64,000 nucleotides of DNA from Streptomyces cinnamoneus (lineage in GTDB: Bacteria > Actinomycetota > Actinomycetes > Streptomycetales > Streptomycetaceae), in assembly GCF_014650495.1 (NCBI RefSeq), contig NZ_BMVB01000004.1:124001-188000 (forward strand), in the 5' to 3' direction. The notes under the pieces were generated by a model. It was not told where the DNA came from, did no database searches, and saw nothing but the letters and a program-made list of their open reading frames with translations. Shown here one piece after another: positions 7,916-17,438 of this stretch (positions within the stretch are counted from its first letter, which is position 1; the number at the start of each line of letters is the position of its first letter). A program made the translations under genes and the position numbers.

Positions 7916-8890
7916 CTAGACCGGCTCCATTCTGCCCTGACCCGCTTCGCCCGGGGCATCCGGACCGGTCGCACCGCCCTCGCGCTGCGCCGGCAGGGGC
8001 AGCGGGTACGGCGGGGGAGTGCCGCCGAATTCGGGGCAGACGGCCTGGTGGTCGCACCAGCCGCACAGCTTCGTCGGCCGCGGCCGCCAGTCGCCGGTCT
8101 CCGTGGCCAGCGAGATCGCCTCCCACAGGGCGCGCAGCTTGCGCTCCACCCCCAGCAGCTCGGCCTCGACCGGGTCGTACGTCAGCACGTCGCCGCTGCC
8201 CAGGTACACCAGCTGCAGCCGGCGCGGCACCCGGCCGCGCAGCCGCCAGATCACCAGCGCGTAGAACATCATCTGGAACAGGGCGTCCCCGCGGTACTGC
8301 GGGGCCGGGGCCTTGCCCGTCTTGTAGTCCACGATCCGCAGATCGCCCGACGGCGCCACGTCGAGCCGGTCGACGATGCCCCGCAGCTTCAGCCCCGTGG
8401 CCCCGGCCCCCTCGATGACCGTCTCCACGAAGAGCTCCCGCTCGGCCGGCTCCAGCCGGGTGGGGTCCTCCAGCTCGAACCAGCGGTCGACCAGCCGCTC
8501 CGCGTCCGCCAGCCACGCGGCCAGCCGCTGGGCGTCGTGCGTGCCGTCCTCCCCCTGGAACAGCTCCGCCAGCTCCGGCCGGGCCGCCAGCAGCTTCTCC
8601 CACTCGCCCGGCAGCAGCCCGCGCGCCCGGGGGGCCGTGCGCTCGGCCGCCGGGGCGTCGAAGAGCCGCTCCAGCACCGCGTGCACCACCGTGCCCCGGG
8701 TGGCGGCGGGGCTCGGCTTCTCCGGCAGCCGGTCGATCACCCGGAAGCGGTAGAGCAACGGGCACCGCATGAAATCGGCCGCACGGGACGGCGAGAGCGA
8801 CGACGGCGGCACGGCGCCCGACGGGGCGGCGGAGCGGTCCCCGGCCGGCCCGCTGCCCTGCCCGGCGGAATGGTCGGTGGCGGTATCCAT
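7916..8890 (-). CDS. RecB-family PD-(D/E)XK exonuclease with probable Fe-S cluster
   Basis: The 324-aa protein carries the nuclease core GIVDRLDVAPSG...IVDYKTGKAP, giving the D-x(n)-(D)-YK catalytic pattern, and the RGTVVHAVLERLF helix typical of RecB/Cas4/AddB nuclease domains. Cysteines C43 near the N-terminus (MRCPLLYRF) and C276, C279 and C285 (CGWCDHQAVC) match the arrangement that holds a 4Fe-4S staple in AddB- and Cas4-type nucleases. There are no helicase motifs. It is probably a DNA-repair exonuclease. ATG 8890 is chosen since residues upstream of it do not resemble the family; the site upstream is weak (TAGGG). Confidence 0.85.
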   Translation of the reverse strand: MDTATDHSAGQGSGPAGDRSAAPSGAVPPSSLSPSRAADFMRCPLLYRFRVIDRLPEKPSPAATRGTVVHAVLERLFDAPAAERTAPRARGLLPGEWEKLLAARPELAELFQGEDGTHDAQRLAAWLADAERLVDRWFELEDPTRLEPAERELFVETVIEGAGATGLKLRGIVDRLDVAPSGDLRIVDYKTGKAPAPQYRGDALFQMMFYALVIWRLRGRVPRRLQLVYLGSGDVLTYDPVEAELLGVERKLRALWEAISLATETGDWRPRPTKLCGWCDHQAVCPEFGGTPPPYPLPLPAQREGGATGPDAPGEAGQGRMEPV

Positions 8891-9017
8891 GACACAGACC
8901 CTACGGCCCGTCACTGACAGTCGGCGACATACCATCGACGGTAGACCTCCTCGCACTGCATGATCGTGACAGCGCACCAGGCGGGTGCGGGGGGAACGGA
9001 TCCGACGAGGGGACACC

Positions 9018-10262
9018 GTGGACAACAGCGGGCAGGGCCAATCCGGCGGCGGGGGCGCAGGCCGACCGGCCGGGCCCGGGGACCGCCGGCCGCAGCGTCC
9101 GAAGGAGGCCGGCGGCGGCATCCTCATGGGCCGGCCCTTCGGCGTGCCCGTCTACGTGGCCCCCAGCTGGTTCCTGGTCGCCGCCCTGATCACCTGGGTC
9201 TTCGGCGGCCAGCTCGACCGCGTCCTGCCCGAGCTCGGCCGCGCCCGCTACCTGGTCGCCCTCTTCTTCGCGGTCGCCTTCTACGCCTCCGTCCTGGTCC
9301 ACGAGCTCGCCCACACGGTCGCCGCCCTGCGCTTCAAGCTTCCCGTGCGCCGCATCCAGCTCCAGTTCTTCGGCGGCGTCTCGGAGATCGAGAAGGAGAG
9401 CGAGACCCCCGGCCGCGAGTTCGTGCTGGCCTTCGTCGGCCCCCTGCTCTCGCTGCTCCTGGCGGGCGCCTTCTACCTCGGCCTGCTCGCCGTCGAGCCC
9501 GAGTCCGTCCCCGGCGTCCTGCTCGCCGGACTGATGGTCTCCAACCTCCTGGTCGCCGTCTTCAACCTGCTGCCCGGCCTGCCCCTGGACGGCGGCCGGA
9601 TGCTCCGGGCCGTGGTCTGGAAGATCAGCGGCAAGCCCATGACCGGCACCGTCGCCGCCGCCTGGGTCGGCCGCGCGCTCGCCGTCTCCGTCCTCGTCGG
9701 CCTCCCGCTGCTCACCCACGGCGGCGGGCTCGGCGGCAGCGACTCCGAGGACTTCGGCGGCGTCGACATGCTCACCGACGCCCTCCTCGCCGCCATCCTC
9801 GCGGCGATCATCTGGACCGGCGCCGGCAACAGCCTGCGCATGGCCCGCCTGCGCGAGCACCTGCCCGCCCTGCGCGCCCGCGCCCTGACCCGGCGCGCCG
9901 TCCCCGTCGAGGCCGCCACCCCGCTCTCCGAGGCCCTGCGCCGCGCCAACGAGGCGGGCGCCCGCGCCCTGGTCGTCGTCGACGGCCAGGGCCACCCCGC
10001 CGCGCTCGTCCGCGAGGCGGCCATCGTCGGCGTGCCCGAGCACCGCCGCCCCTGGGTCGCCGTCGGCACCCTCGCCCAGGACCTCAAGGACGGCATGCGG
10101 GTGCCCGCGGAGCTCGCCGGCGAGGAGCTCCTGGAGGTCCTCCGCGCCACCCCGGCCACCGAGTACCTGGTCGTCGAGGACAGCGGCGAGGTCTACGGCG
10201 TGCTGTCCGCCGCGGACGTCGAGCGGGCCTTCGTCGCGGCCATGGCCCGGCCCTCCTCCTGA
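9018..10262 (+). CDS. Site-2 protease (M50 family) with CBS domains
   Basis: The 414-aa membrane metalloprotease has the zinc motif HELAH at 95-99 and the third ligand in LPLDGGR at D191. Several transmembrane helices span about 45-240, and a C-terminal CBS pair runs at about 290-405. It belongs to the SpoIVFB/Rip group that cuts substrates inside the membrane, often releasing sigma or anti-sigma factors; the CBS domains may sense adenine nucleotides. GTG 9018 has GAGGGG 5 nt upstream, while the in-frame ATG/GTG codons upstream lack one. It is divergent from the nuclease gene. No anti-sigma gene lies alongside. Confidence 0.9.
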   Translation: MDNSGQGQSGGGGAGRPAGPGDRRPQRPKEAGGGILMGRPFGVPVYVAPSWFLVAALITWVFGGQLDRVLPELGRARYLVALFFAVAFYASVLVHELAHTVAALRFKLPVRRIQLQFFGGVSEIEKESETPGREFVLAFVGPLLSLLLAGAFYLGLLAVEPESVPGVLLAGLMVSNLLVAVFNLLPGLPLDGGRMLRAVVWKISGKPMTGTVAAAWVGRALAVSVLVGLPLLTHGGGLGGSDSEDFGGVDMLTDALLAAILAAIIWTGAGNSLRMARLREHLPALRARALTRRAVPVEAATPLSEALRRANEAGARALVVVDGQGHPAALVREAAIVGVPEHRRPWVAVGTLAQDLKDGMRVPAELAGEELLEVLRATPATEYLVVEDSGEVYGVLSAADVERAFVAAMARPSS

Positions 10263-10295
10263 AGCCTCGTGGTGCCCGGCCCTCCGCAGGCCCGG

Positions 10296-10301
10296 TAGGC
10301 T
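10296..10301 (+). promoter_or_regulatory. -10 element (TAGGCT) for predicted leaderless trmI
   Basis: TAGGCT ends exactly 6 nt before the ATG at 10308, so transcription should begin at the start codon. No Shine-Dalgarno sequence precedes the gene. Confidence 0.6.
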
Positions 10302-10307
10302 GGTCAC

Positions 10308-11195
10308 ATGTCCGAACCGACCGGTGCCGCCCGCCGTCGCGGGCCCTTCCAGGTCGGGGACCAGGTCCAGCTCACCGACCCCAAGGGACGCCACTACACC
10401 TTCACGCTCGAAGCCGGGAAGAACTTCCACACCCACAAGGGTTCCTTCCCGCACGACGAGCTGATCGGTGCTCCCGAGGGCAGTGTTGTCCGTACCACGG
10501 GAAACGTCGCCTACCTCGCGCTGCGCCCCCTGCTCCCCGACTACGTCCTGTCCATGCCCCGCGGTGCCGCCGTGGTCTACCCCAAGGACGCGGGGCAGAT
10601 CCTGGCCTTCGCCGACATCTTCGCCGGCGCGCGCGTCGTCGAGGCGGGAGTGGGCTCCGGCTCGCTCAGCGCCTTCCTGCTGCGCGCCATCGGCGACCAG
10701 GGCATGCTGCACTCCTACGAGCGCCGCGCGGACTTCGCCGAGATCGCGCAGGCGAACGTGGAGCGCTACTTCGGCGGCCCGCACCCCGCCTGGCAGCTGA
10801 CCGTGGGCGACCTGCAGGACAACCTCTCCGACACCGACGTCGACCGGGTCGTCCTCGACATGCTGGCCCCGTGGGAGTGCCTGGAGGCCGTCTCCAAGGC
10901 GCTCGTCCCCGGCGGCATCCTCTGCTGCTACGTGGCGACCACCACCCAGCTCGCGCGGACGGTCGAGTCGATCCGTGAGATCGGCTGCTTCGCCGAGCCG
11001 CAGCCGTGGGAGTCCATGATCCGCAACTGGCACGTGGAGGGCCTCGCCGTCCGCCCGGACCACCGGATGATCGGCCACACCGGCTTCCTCGTCACCGCCC
11101 GCCGTCTCGCCGACGGCGTGGAGCCCCCGATGCGCCGCCGCCGCCCCGCCAAGGGCGCCTACGGCGACGACTACGAGGGCCCCAACAAGGGCTGA
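10308..11195 (+). CDS. trmI: tRNA (adenine-N1)-methyltransferase, TrmI type
   Basis: A 295-aa class I methyltransferase that makes m1A58 in the tRNA T-loop, acting as a tetramer in the cytoplasm. An N-terminal beta domain is followed by the Rossmann fold with SAM motif VVEAGVGSGS at about 109-118. GRHYTF, HKGSFPHDELIG and PKDAGQIL are TrmI hallmarks. The gene sits beside the proteasome locus, as in many actinobacteria. No ribosome-binding site is present and a -10 box lies 6 nt upstream, so it is probably leaderless. Confidence 0.93.
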   Translation: MSEPTGAARRRGPFQVGDQVQLTDPKGRHYTFTLEAGKNFHTHKGSFPHDELIGAPEGSVVRTTGNVAYLALRPLLPDYVLSMPRGAAVVYPKDAGQILAFADIFAGARVVEAGVGSGSLSAFLLRAIGDQGMLHSYERRADFAEIAQANVERYFGGPHPAWQLTVGDLQDNLSDTDVDRVVLDMLAPWECLEAVSKALVPGGILCCYVATTTQLARTVESIREIGCFAEPQPWESMIRNWHVEGLAVRPDHRMIGHTGFLVTARRLADGVEPPMRRRRPAKGAYGDDYEGPNKG

Positions 11196-11212
11196 CGCCC
11201 GCACCACCTCAG

Positions 11213-11259
11213 CGCGCCGCCGCCGGGTACCGCAGCACGCGGAACTCGGCGGCGGCGCG
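11213..11259 (+). terminator. Hairpin after trmI
   Basis: CGCGCCGCCGCCG (11213-11225) and CGGCGGCGGCGCG (11247-11259) pair perfectly over 13 bp with a 21-nt loop. The long loop and missing T-tract leave some doubt. Confidence 0.5.
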
Positions 11260-11366
11260 TGGTCGTTGGGCGACGCGGGCGCCCGGCCCCCTGCTGCGCG
11301 GCGGGCGGCGGTGTGGCACGATGCGGAAGATCCTCGTCCCCGCGTCTCTCACAGGAGTCAGCGAGC

Positions 11367-11933
11367 GTGCAGCCAGCAGGACCCGCGCCCCACCCGCACT
11401 CCCGTCCCCGCCCGGTCCACTGGCTCGCCACCGCCGCCGCGCTGGCCGCCGTGCTCGGCGGCGCCGTCCTCGCCGGCCCCGGCGACGCCACGGCCACCGC
11501 CACGGCCGGCCGCCCCGCCCCCACCGCCGCCCCGGACCCGTACGCCGCGCACTACCCCGTGAACTGCGGAGCGGTGAGCGCCCAGGTCGTCGGGCAGGCC
11601 CCCGCGGACCTCGACGGCGACGGGCGGGCCGAGACGGCCGTGGTCGTGCGCTGCCCCTCCGGGGCGGGCACCAGGCCCAGCGGCGTCTACGTCCTCGCCC
11701 ACCCGGCGGCCGGAGGGAGTGCGCCGCGCGTCGCGGCGACCCTCGTCGACCCCCGCGAGCGGATGAGCGTCACCGGCCTGGTGGCGGCCGGAGGGACCCT
11801 TTCGGCCACTCTGCTCGGCTACTCCGGCCCCGGCGTCCCGCGCTGCTGCCCGGACCGGCGGCGCGTGGTCAAGTGGCACTGGCGGGACGGGAAGTTCGTC
11901 CTGACCGCCCAGCCGGTCGCGGGGAGTGTCTAG
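11367..11933 (+). CDS. Secreted or membrane-anchored protein of unknown function
   Basis: The 188-aa product has a Pro/His/Arg-rich N-terminus, one hydrophobic segment (about 18-38) and an exported domain. DLDGDGRAETAVVV at about 73-86 looks like an FG-GAP/VCBS-type acidic loop that could bind calcium. A CC pair in PRCCPDRR may be redox-active or structural. GTG 11367 is chosen because CAGGAG lies 8 nt upstream and the signal then begins near the N-terminus; earlier in-frame starts would add an Arg/Gly-rich stretch. The function is not recognised. Confidence 0.65.
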   Translation: MQPAGPAPHPHSRPRPVHWLATAAALAAVLGGAVLAGPGDATATATAGRPAPTAAPDPYAAHYPVNCGAVSAQVVGQAPADLDGDGRAETAVVVRCPSGAGTRPSGVYVLAHPAAGGSAPRVAATLVDPRERMSVTGLVAAGGTLSATLLGYSGPGVPRCCPDRRRVVKWHWRDGKFVLTAQPVAGSV

Positions 11934-11937
11934 GCCG

Positions 11938-12234
11938 TCACTCCGCGTCGGGGCCGTAGACCTCGACCTTGTCCGAGACGCGCCGGACGTGGATGCAGTC
12001 GCCCGGGCACTCGTTCGCCGAGTCCCGGACGTCGTTCAGCAACGGCAGCGGCACCGGCGTGGTGGCACCCTTGTCCTGGAGCAGCTCGTCATCGGCGCTC
12101 TTCACGTACGCCAGACCGTCGATGTCCAGCTCGAAGACCTCGGGGGCGTACTGCGCGCAGATACCGTCGCCGGTGCACAGGTCCTGGTCGATCCAGACTT
12201 CCAGTTCACCGAGTCCGTCTTCCTGCACGGTCAT
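11938..12234 (-). CDS. Single-cluster ferredoxin
   Basis: The 98-aa acidic protein has cluster ligands C20 and C26 (CTGDGIC) and C76 and C80 (CPGDC). The CxxxxxC opening is typical of actinobacterial [3Fe-4S] ferredoxins that feed electrons to P450s; an extra cysteine at position 80 leaves a 4Fe-4S cluster possible. ATG 12234 follows AGGCGAG. It is divergent from arc and convergent with the preceding secreted-protein gene. A ferredoxin at this spot near the proteasome genes is a standing feature in streptomycetes, but a functional tie to protein degradation is not known. Confidence 0.9.
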   Translation of the reverse strand: MTVQEDGLGELEVWIDQDLCTGDGICAQYAPEVFELDIDGLAYVKSADDELLQDKGATTPVPLPLLNDVRDSANECPGDCIHVRRVSDKVEVYGPDAE

Positions 12235-12431
12235 CTCGCCTGCCGTCCCTACGTATGTGAATCAATTGGAGCCAGCCCTGACGGGTGTTGACCGAGTCGA
12301 CGATACAACCGCCCGCTTTCCGATGTTGGTGGGTGGGTATCCCCCTCACGTGAGGACGTGCGCAAGGGTGAAGATCGGACACACTCCGACCGGGTTTGTG
12401 ATCTAGGGGTTTCAACCTGCACCGGCCCAGG

Positions 12432-12437
12432 TAGGGT
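12432..12437 (+). promoter_or_regulatory. Candidate -10 element (TAGGGT) for arc
   Basis: TAGGGT lies 38 nt upstream of the arc start in the 241-bp divergent gap, leaving a leader of about 32 nt that includes the strong GGAGGAGG site. No clear -35 is seen. Confidence 0.45.
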
Positions 12438-12475
12438 CAGGAAGCGTCCAGCTCCCCTTGGAGGAGGTGAGGACC

Positions 12476-14242
12476 GTGGCAGCCCACGACGACGACATGA
12501 ACCGCGGCATCCGGCCGGGACGAGGGTCTGACGACCCCGCGGGCCAGGTTGCCTATCTTGAGCAGGAGATCGCCGTCCTGCGACGCAAGCTCGCCGACTC
12601 TCCGCGCCACACGAGGATTCTCGAAGAGCGCATCGTCGAGCTCCAGACGAACCTGGCCGGCGTCTCCGCTCAGAACGAACGGCTCGCGAACACCCTCCGC
12701 GAGGCCCGCGACCAGATCGTGGCCCTCAAGGAGGAAGTGGACCGGCTCGCCCAGCCGCCGGCCGGCTTCGGTGTCTTCCTGCACGCGAACGAGGACGGCA
12801 CGGCCGACATCTTCACCGGGGGCCGCAAGCTCCGGGTGAACGTCAGCCCCGGCGTCGAGGTCGAGGACCTCCGGCCCGGCCAGGAGGTCATGCTCAACGA
12901 GGCGCTCAACGTGGTCGAGGCCATGGCGTACGAGCGGCACGGGGACATCGTCACCCTCAAGGAGATCCTGGAGGACGGCGAACGCGCCCTGGTCATTGGG
13001 CACACCGACGAGGAGCGGGTGGTGAGGCTCGCCGAGCCGCTGCTGGACACCACCATCCGCCCCGGCGACGCCCTCCTGCTCGAATCCCGCTCCGGCTACG
13101 TCTACGAGGTCATCCCCAAGAGCGAGGTCGAGGAGCTCGTCCTCGAAGAGGTCCCGGACATCGACTACACGAAGATCGGCGGCCTGGGCAACCAGATCGA
13201 GCTGATCCGCGACGCGGTCGAGCTCCCCTACCTCTACCCCGACCTCTTCAAGGAGCACGAACTGCGGCCGCCCAAGGGCGTGCTGCTCTACGGCCCGCCC
13301 GGCTGCGGCAAGACGCTCATCGCCAAGGCCGTGGCCAACTCCCTTGCCAAGAAGGTCGCCGAAGTCACCGGCAAGCCCGCGGGGAAGAGCTTCTTCCTCA
13401 ACATCAAGGGCCCCGAGCTGCTCAACAAGTACGTCGGCGAGACCGAGCGGCACATCCGGCTGATCTTCCAGCGCGCCCGGGAGAAGGCCAGCGAGGGCAC
13501 GCCCGTGATCGTCTTCTTCGACGAGATGGACTCCCTCTTCCGCACCCGTGGCTCCGGGGTCAGCTCGGACGTGGAGAACACCATCGTCCCCCAGCTGCTC
13601 TCCGAGATCGACGGCGTGGAGGGCCTGGAGAACGTCATCGTCATCGGCGCCTCCAACCGAGAGGACATGATCGACCCGGCCATCCTGCGCCCCGGCCGGC
13701 TCGACGTGAAGATCAAGATCGAGCGCCCGGACGCCGAGGCCGCGAAGGACATCTTCTCGAAGTACCTCACCGAGACCCTCCCGCTGCACGCGGACGACCT
13801 CGCCGAGCACGGCGGATCGGCCCGCGCCGCCGTCGACGGCATGATCCAGTCCGTCGTCGAGCAGATGTACGCGGAGTCCGAGGAGAACCGCTTCCTGGAG
13901 GTCACGTACGCCAACGGCGACAAGGAAGTCCTCTACTTCAAGGACTTCAACTCCGGTGCGATGATCCAGAACATCGTGGACCGCGCCAAGAAGATGGCCA
14001 TCAAGGCGTTCCTCGACCACAACCAGAAGGGTCTGCGCGTCTCCCACCTGCTCGCCGCCTGCGTCGACGAGTTCAAGGAGAACGAGGACCTGCCCAACAC
14101 CACCAACCCGGACGACTGGGCCCGCATCTCCGGAAAGAAGGGCGAGCGGATCGTCTTCATCCGCACCCTGGTCACCGGGAAGCAGGGCGCGGACACCGGC
14201 CGCTCCATCGACACCGTGGCCAATACCGGCCAGTACCTGTAA
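12476..14242 (+). CDS. arc: Proteasome-associated AAA ATPase ARC (Mpa homologue)
   Basis: The 588-aa ring ATPase recognises pupylated proteins, unfolds them and feeds them into the 20S proteasome. An N-terminal coiled coil (about 18-85, [15 protein letters not shown] onward) binds Pup and is followed by OB domains. The AAA module has Walker A GPPGCGKT (273-280) and Walker B VFFDE (D349-E350). The protein ends in QYL, the HbYX-like tail that docks in the proteasome alpha ring and opens its gate. GTG 12476 has GGAGGAGG 7 nt upstream. Its length matches streptomycete orthologues. Confidence 0.97.
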   Translation: MAAHDDDMNRGIRPGRGSDDPAGQVAYLEQEIAVLRRKLADSPRHTRILEERIVELQTNLAGVSAQNERLANTLREARDQIVALKEEVDRLAQPPAGFGVFLHANEDGTADIFTGGRKLRVNVSPGVEVEDLRPGQEVMLNEALNVVEAMAYERHGDIVTLKEILEDGERALVIGHTDEERVVRLAEPLLDTTIRPGDALLLESRSGYVYEVIPKSEVEELVLEEVPDIDYTKIGGLGNQIELIRDAVELPYLYPDLFKEHELRPPKGVLLYGPPGCGKTLIAKAVANSLAKKVAEVTGKPAGKSFFLNIKGPELLNKYVGETERHIRLIFQRAREKASEGTPVIVFFDEMDSLFRTRGSGVSSDVENTIVPQLLSEIDGVEGLENVIVIGASNREDMIDPAILRPGRLDVKIKIERPDAEAAKDIFSKYLTETLPLHADDLAEHGGSARAAVDGMIQSVVEQMYAESEENRFLEVTYANGDKEVLYFKDFNSGAMIQNIVDRAKKMAIKAFLDHNQKGLRVSHLLAACVDEFKENEDLPNTTNPDDWARISGKKGERIVFIRTLVTGKQGADTGRSIDTVANTGQYL

Positions 14243-14548
14243 CACCGCCGTCCGGCTGCGGATGTCCCTGTTGTTGTCATCCTCCCGCTCACGGGGCGGA
14301 GGAGACCGGGGCGTCCGCAGCCGGACGCGTTTTGCCCCACCTGTGGGACGCGCACGACGACCTGATCCGCGCACCGCCAGAACCGGAGCAATGACTGTAA
14401 TGATCTCCCAAGCGCCGCAAAGCCGTTCTAGGCTCTTCGGTACCACCGCACAGCGCAGTGGGGGATCGGGGACCGTATACGGACCGGAAGCGCAGCGGTA
14501 CTTGAGCGCCGACCCCACCACGGGGCGTCGCCGGGCAAGGAGGGCCGC
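14243..14548 (+). other. arc-dop intergenic region with terminator and promoter
   Basis: No gene is seen in this 306-bp gap. It holds a compound hairpin with a T-tract (14249-14333) and a candidate -10 box TAGGCT at 14429-14434. arc and dop are therefore likely to be transcribed as separate units. Confidence 0.5.
14249..14333 (+). terminator. Compound hairpin with T-tract after arc
   Basis: CGTCCGGCTGCGGA (14249-14262) pairs with TCCGCAGCCGGACG (14314-14327). The 51-nt interior holds a smaller CCTCC/GGAGG hairpin, and CGTTTT follows immediately. The T-tract after a GC stem is unusual in this GC-rich window and argues for real termination. Confidence 0.65.
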
Positions 14549-16060
14549 ATGACCGTACGGCGAGTAATGGGCATCGAGACGGAGTACGGGATCTCCGTCC
14601 CCGGTCACCCGAACGCCAATGCCATGCTCACCTCGTCCCAGATCGTCAACGCCTACGCGGCCGCGATGCACCGGGCACGCCGTGCCCGCTGGGACTTCGA
14701 GGAGGAGAACCCGCTGCGGGACGCCCGCGGCTTCGACCTCGCCCGCGAGGCGGCGGACTCCAGCCAGCTCACGGACGAGGACATCGGCCTGGCCAATGTC
14801 ATCCTCACCAATGGCGCACGTCTCTACGTCGACCACGCCCACCCCGAATACAGCTCGCCGGAGATCACCAATCCCCGCGACGCCGTCCTGTGGGACAAGG
14901 CCGGCGAGCGCATCATGGCCGAGGCCGCCGAGCGCGCCGCCCAGCTGCCCGGCGCCCAGCCCATCCACCTCTACAAGAACAACACCGACAACAAGGGCGC
15001 CTCCTACGGCACGCACGAGAACTACCTGATGAAGCGGGAGACCCCGTTCTCGGACATCGTGCGCCACCTGACCCCCTTCTTCGTCTCCCGCCAGGTCGTC
15101 ACCGGCGCCGGCCGCGTCGGCATCGGCCAGGACGGCCACGAGCACGGCTTCCAGATCAGCCAGCGCGCCGACTACTTCGAGGTCGAGGTCGGTCTGGAGA
15201 CCACGCTCAAGCGGCCCATCATCAACACCCGCGACGAGCCGCACGCCGACGCCGAGAAGTACCGCCGGCTGCACGTGATCATCGGCGACGCCAACCTCTC
15301 GGAGATCTCCACCTACCTCAAGCTCGGCACCACCGCCCTGGTCCTGTCCATGATCGAGGACGGCTTCATCGCCACCGACCTCGCCGTCGAACAGCCCGTG
15401 CGCACCCTCCACCAGGTCAGCCACGACCCCTCGCTGCGACGCCTGGTCACGCTGCGCAGCGGCCGCACGCTGACCGCCGTCCAGCTGCAGATGGAGTACT
15501 GCGAGCTGGCCCGCAAGTACGTCGAGGACCGCTTCGGGGCGGACGCAGACGAGCAGACCAAGGACGTGCTGACCCGCTGGGAGGACGTCCTGGGCCGGCT
15601 GGAGCGCGATCCGATGAGCCTGGCCGGCGAGCTCGACTGGGTCGCCAAGCGGGAGCTGCTGGAGGGCTACCGCCGCCGCGACGACCTGGGCTGGGACGCG
15701 GCCCGGCTGCACCTGGTCGACCTGCAGTACGCCGACGTGCGCCCGGACAAGGGCCTGTACAACCGCCTCGCGGCCCGGGGCAGGATCAAGCGCCTGCTGG
15801 ACGAGGACGACGTGGCCCGCGCCCGTACGGCGCCGCCGGAGGACACCCGTGCCTACTTCCGCGGCCGCTGTCTGGAGCAGTACGCGGAGGACGTGGCCGC
15901 CGCCTCCTGGGACTCGGTCATCTTCGACCTGCCCGGCCGTGACTCCCTGCAGCGGGTCCCGACCCTGGAGCCCCTGCGCGGCACCCGCAACCACGTCAAG
16001 GAGCTCCTGGACCGCTGTCGCACGGCGGAGGACCTCGTCCGGGTGCTCTCGGGCGGCTAG
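14549..16060 (+). CDS. dop: Pup deamidase/depupylase Dop
   Basis: The 503-aa enzyme belongs to the carboxylate-amine/glutamine-synthetase-like superfamily. It converts the Pup C-terminal Gln to Glu and removes Pup from proteins. It starts [14 protein letters not shown] with the ATP/Mg-binding ETEYG. The key aspartate is D95 in [11 protein letters not shown]. The Dop-specific insertion after the first strands (about 40-80, [17 protein letters not shown]) distinguishes it from PafA. ATG 14549 has AAGGAGG upstream. The neighbouring pup encodes a Gln-ending Pup, so Dop is required here. Confidence 0.97.
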   Translation: MTVRRVMGIETEYGISVPGHPNANAMLTSSQIVNAYAAAMHRARRARWDFEEENPLRDARGFDLAREAADSSQLTDEDIGLANVILTNGARLYVDHAHPEYSSPEITNPRDAVLWDKAGERIMAEAAERAAQLPGAQPIHLYKNNTDNKGASYGTHENYLMKRETPFSDIVRHLTPFFVSRQVVTGAGRVGIGQDGHEHGFQISQRADYFEVEVGLETTLKRPIINTRDEPHADAEKYRRLHVIIGDANLSEISTYLKLGTTALVLSMIEDGFIATDLAVEQPVRTLHQVSHDPSLRRLVTLRSGRTLTAVQLQMEYCELARKYVEDRFGADADEQTKDVLTRWEDVLGRLERDPMSLAGELDWVAKRELLEGYRRRDDLGWDAARLHLVDLQYADVRPDKGLYNRLAARGRIKRLLDEDDVARARTAPPEDTRAYFRGRCLEQYAEDVAAASWDSVIFDLPGRDSLQRVPTLEPLRGTRNHVKELLDRCRTAEDLVRVLSGG

Positions 16061-16177
16061 CGGGGCCCGGGACCTTCCCTGTGGTGGCCGGGGGTCTGAG
16101 AAGTGCGGGAACCGGGAATCATCACGGTGGTTCCGGGACGTTGTAGCAAGTGCAGGGCCGATCGCGGACCCTGCTTG

Positions 16178-16183
16178 TAGGGT
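16178..16183 (+). promoter_or_regulatory. Candidate -10 element (TAGGGT) for pup-prcBA
   Basis: TAGGGT lies 54 nt upstream of pup, just after a GCAGGG...CCCTGC inverted repeat (16152-16174). This could start transcription of pup, prcB and prcA. Confidence 0.4.
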
Positions 16184-16237
16184 CTGATCTTGTACGTCTC
16201 GTGTACGTGTACGTCGAAACCGAGCGGGGTGAGGGGT

Positions 16238-16456
16238 ATGGCGACCAAGGACACCGGCGGCGGGCAGCAGAAGGCCACGCGTTCGACGGAAGAGGTCGAG
16301 GAGCAGGCGCAGGACGCGCAGGCGTCCGAGGACCTCAAGGAGCGCCAGGAGAAGCTGTCGGACGACGTGGATTCCGTGCTGGACGAAATCGATGATGTGC
16401 TCGAAGAGAACGCCGAGGACTTCGTACGCTCGTTCGTGCAAAAGGGTGGGCAGTAG
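16238..16456 (+). CDS. pup: Prokaryotic ubiquitin-like protein Pup
   Basis: The 72-aa acidic, intrinsically disordered tag ends in GGQ, so Dop must deamidate it before PafA can ligate it. The central helix region (about 30-60, SDDVDSVLDEIDDVLEENAE) is the part bound by the ARC coiled coil. ATG 16238 follows GGTGAGGGGT at very short spacing. Next come prcB (105 bp later) and prcA in the same direction, suggesting one transcript. Confidence 0.97.
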   Translation: MATKDTGGGQQKATRSTEEVEEQAQDAQASEDLKERQEKLSDDVDSVLDEIDDVLEENAEDFVRSFVQKGGQ

Positions 16457-16561
16457 CGCGAGCTTCCCGTCCCGCGCCCCGGCCAGGGGTGCGGGACGGA
16501 CGGTTCGCCGGCCCGAAGGTATCGTCCGAGCAGCATTTCAAGATCTCTTCGAAGGAATCGA

Positions 16562-17404
16562 GTGGAAGCCAACTTTCCTGGTACGGGGCGTCTGCCGGCT
16601 GCCTTCCTGACGCCCGGTTCGTCGTCGTTCATGGACTTCCTCGGCGCCCACCGGCCCGAGATGCTGCCGCGCAACCGGCAGCTGCCCGCGCAGGGCGTGA
16701 TCGAGGCGCCGCACGGGACGACGATCGTGGCCGCGACGTTCCCCGGCGGCGTCGTGATCGCCGGTGACCGCCGGGCCACGATGGGCAACGTGATCGCACA
16801 GCGGGACATCGAGAAGGTCTTCCCGGCCGACGAGTACTCGGCCGTGGGCATCGCGGGCACGGCCGGCCTCGCCGTGGAGATGGTCAAGCTCTTCCAGCTG
16901 GAGCTGGAGCACTTCGAGAAGGTGGAGGGCGCCCAGCTCTCGCTGGAGGGCAAGGCCAACCGCCTGTCGACCATGATCCGCAGCAACCTGGGCATGGCCA
17001 TGCAGGGCCTGGCCGTGGTGCCGCTCTTCGCGGGCTGGGACGTGGACCGCGAGAAGGGCCGCATCTTCTCCTACGACGTCACCGGCGGCCGCTCCGAGGA
17101 GCACGGCTTCGCGGCCACGGGCTCCGGCTCGCTGTTCGCGCGCGGTTCGCTGAAGAAGCTCTTCCGGGACGACCTCACGGAGGGGCAGGCCACCACGCTC
17201 GTCGTCCAGGCGCTCTACGACGCCGCCGACGACGACTCGGCGACCGGCGGGCCCGACCTCGCACGCCGCATCTACCCGCTCGTCATCGTCATCACCGACG
17301 AGGGCTTCCGCAAGCTCACCGAGGCACAGTGCTCCGAGATCGTCCGCGCCATCCACGAGCGGCGGCTCGAAGAGCCGGACGGCCCGCGGGCCGCGCTGCT
17401 GTGA
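16562..17404 (+). CDS. prcB: 20S proteasome beta subunit
   Basis: The 280-aa catalytic subunit is made as a precursor. A 52-residue propeptide ends ...EAPHG, and autocleavage exposes T53 (TTIVAATF) as the mature N-terminal nucleophile. The active-site aspartate and lysine lie in [12 protein letters not shown] at about residues 65-77. It forms the inner beta rings of the four-ring particle. GTG 16562 follows GAAGGAATCGA. The gene order pup-prcB-prcA is canonical. Confidence 0.97.
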   Translation: MEANFPGTGRLPAAFLTPGSSSFMDFLGAHRPEMLPRNRQLPAQGVIEAPHGTTIVAATFPGGVVIAGDRRATMGNVIAQRDIEKVFPADEYSAVGIAGTAGLAVEMVKLFQLELEHFEKVEGAQLSLEGKANRLSTMIRSNLGMAMQGLAVVPLFAGWDVDREKGRIFSYDVTGGRSEEHGFAATGSGSLFARGSLKKLFRDDLTEGQATTLVVQALYDAADDDSATGGPDLARRIYPLVIVITDEGFRKLTEAQCSEIVRAIHERRLEEPDGPRAALL

Positions 17405-17438
17405 TGTCCTCGTCACCAACAGAAAGGGACGGATAGCG

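Noticed and set aside
12235..12475. tRNA or small RNA gene between ferredoxin and arc
   Set aside because: No cloverleaf or stable hairpin with terminator was found; the region is adequately explained as divergent promoters.
12437..16441. 1334-codon open frame on the minus strand opposite arc, dop and pup
   Set aside because: It is an antisense artefact of strong GC third-position bias; it crosses three certain genes and their intergenic regions and has low-complexity composition.
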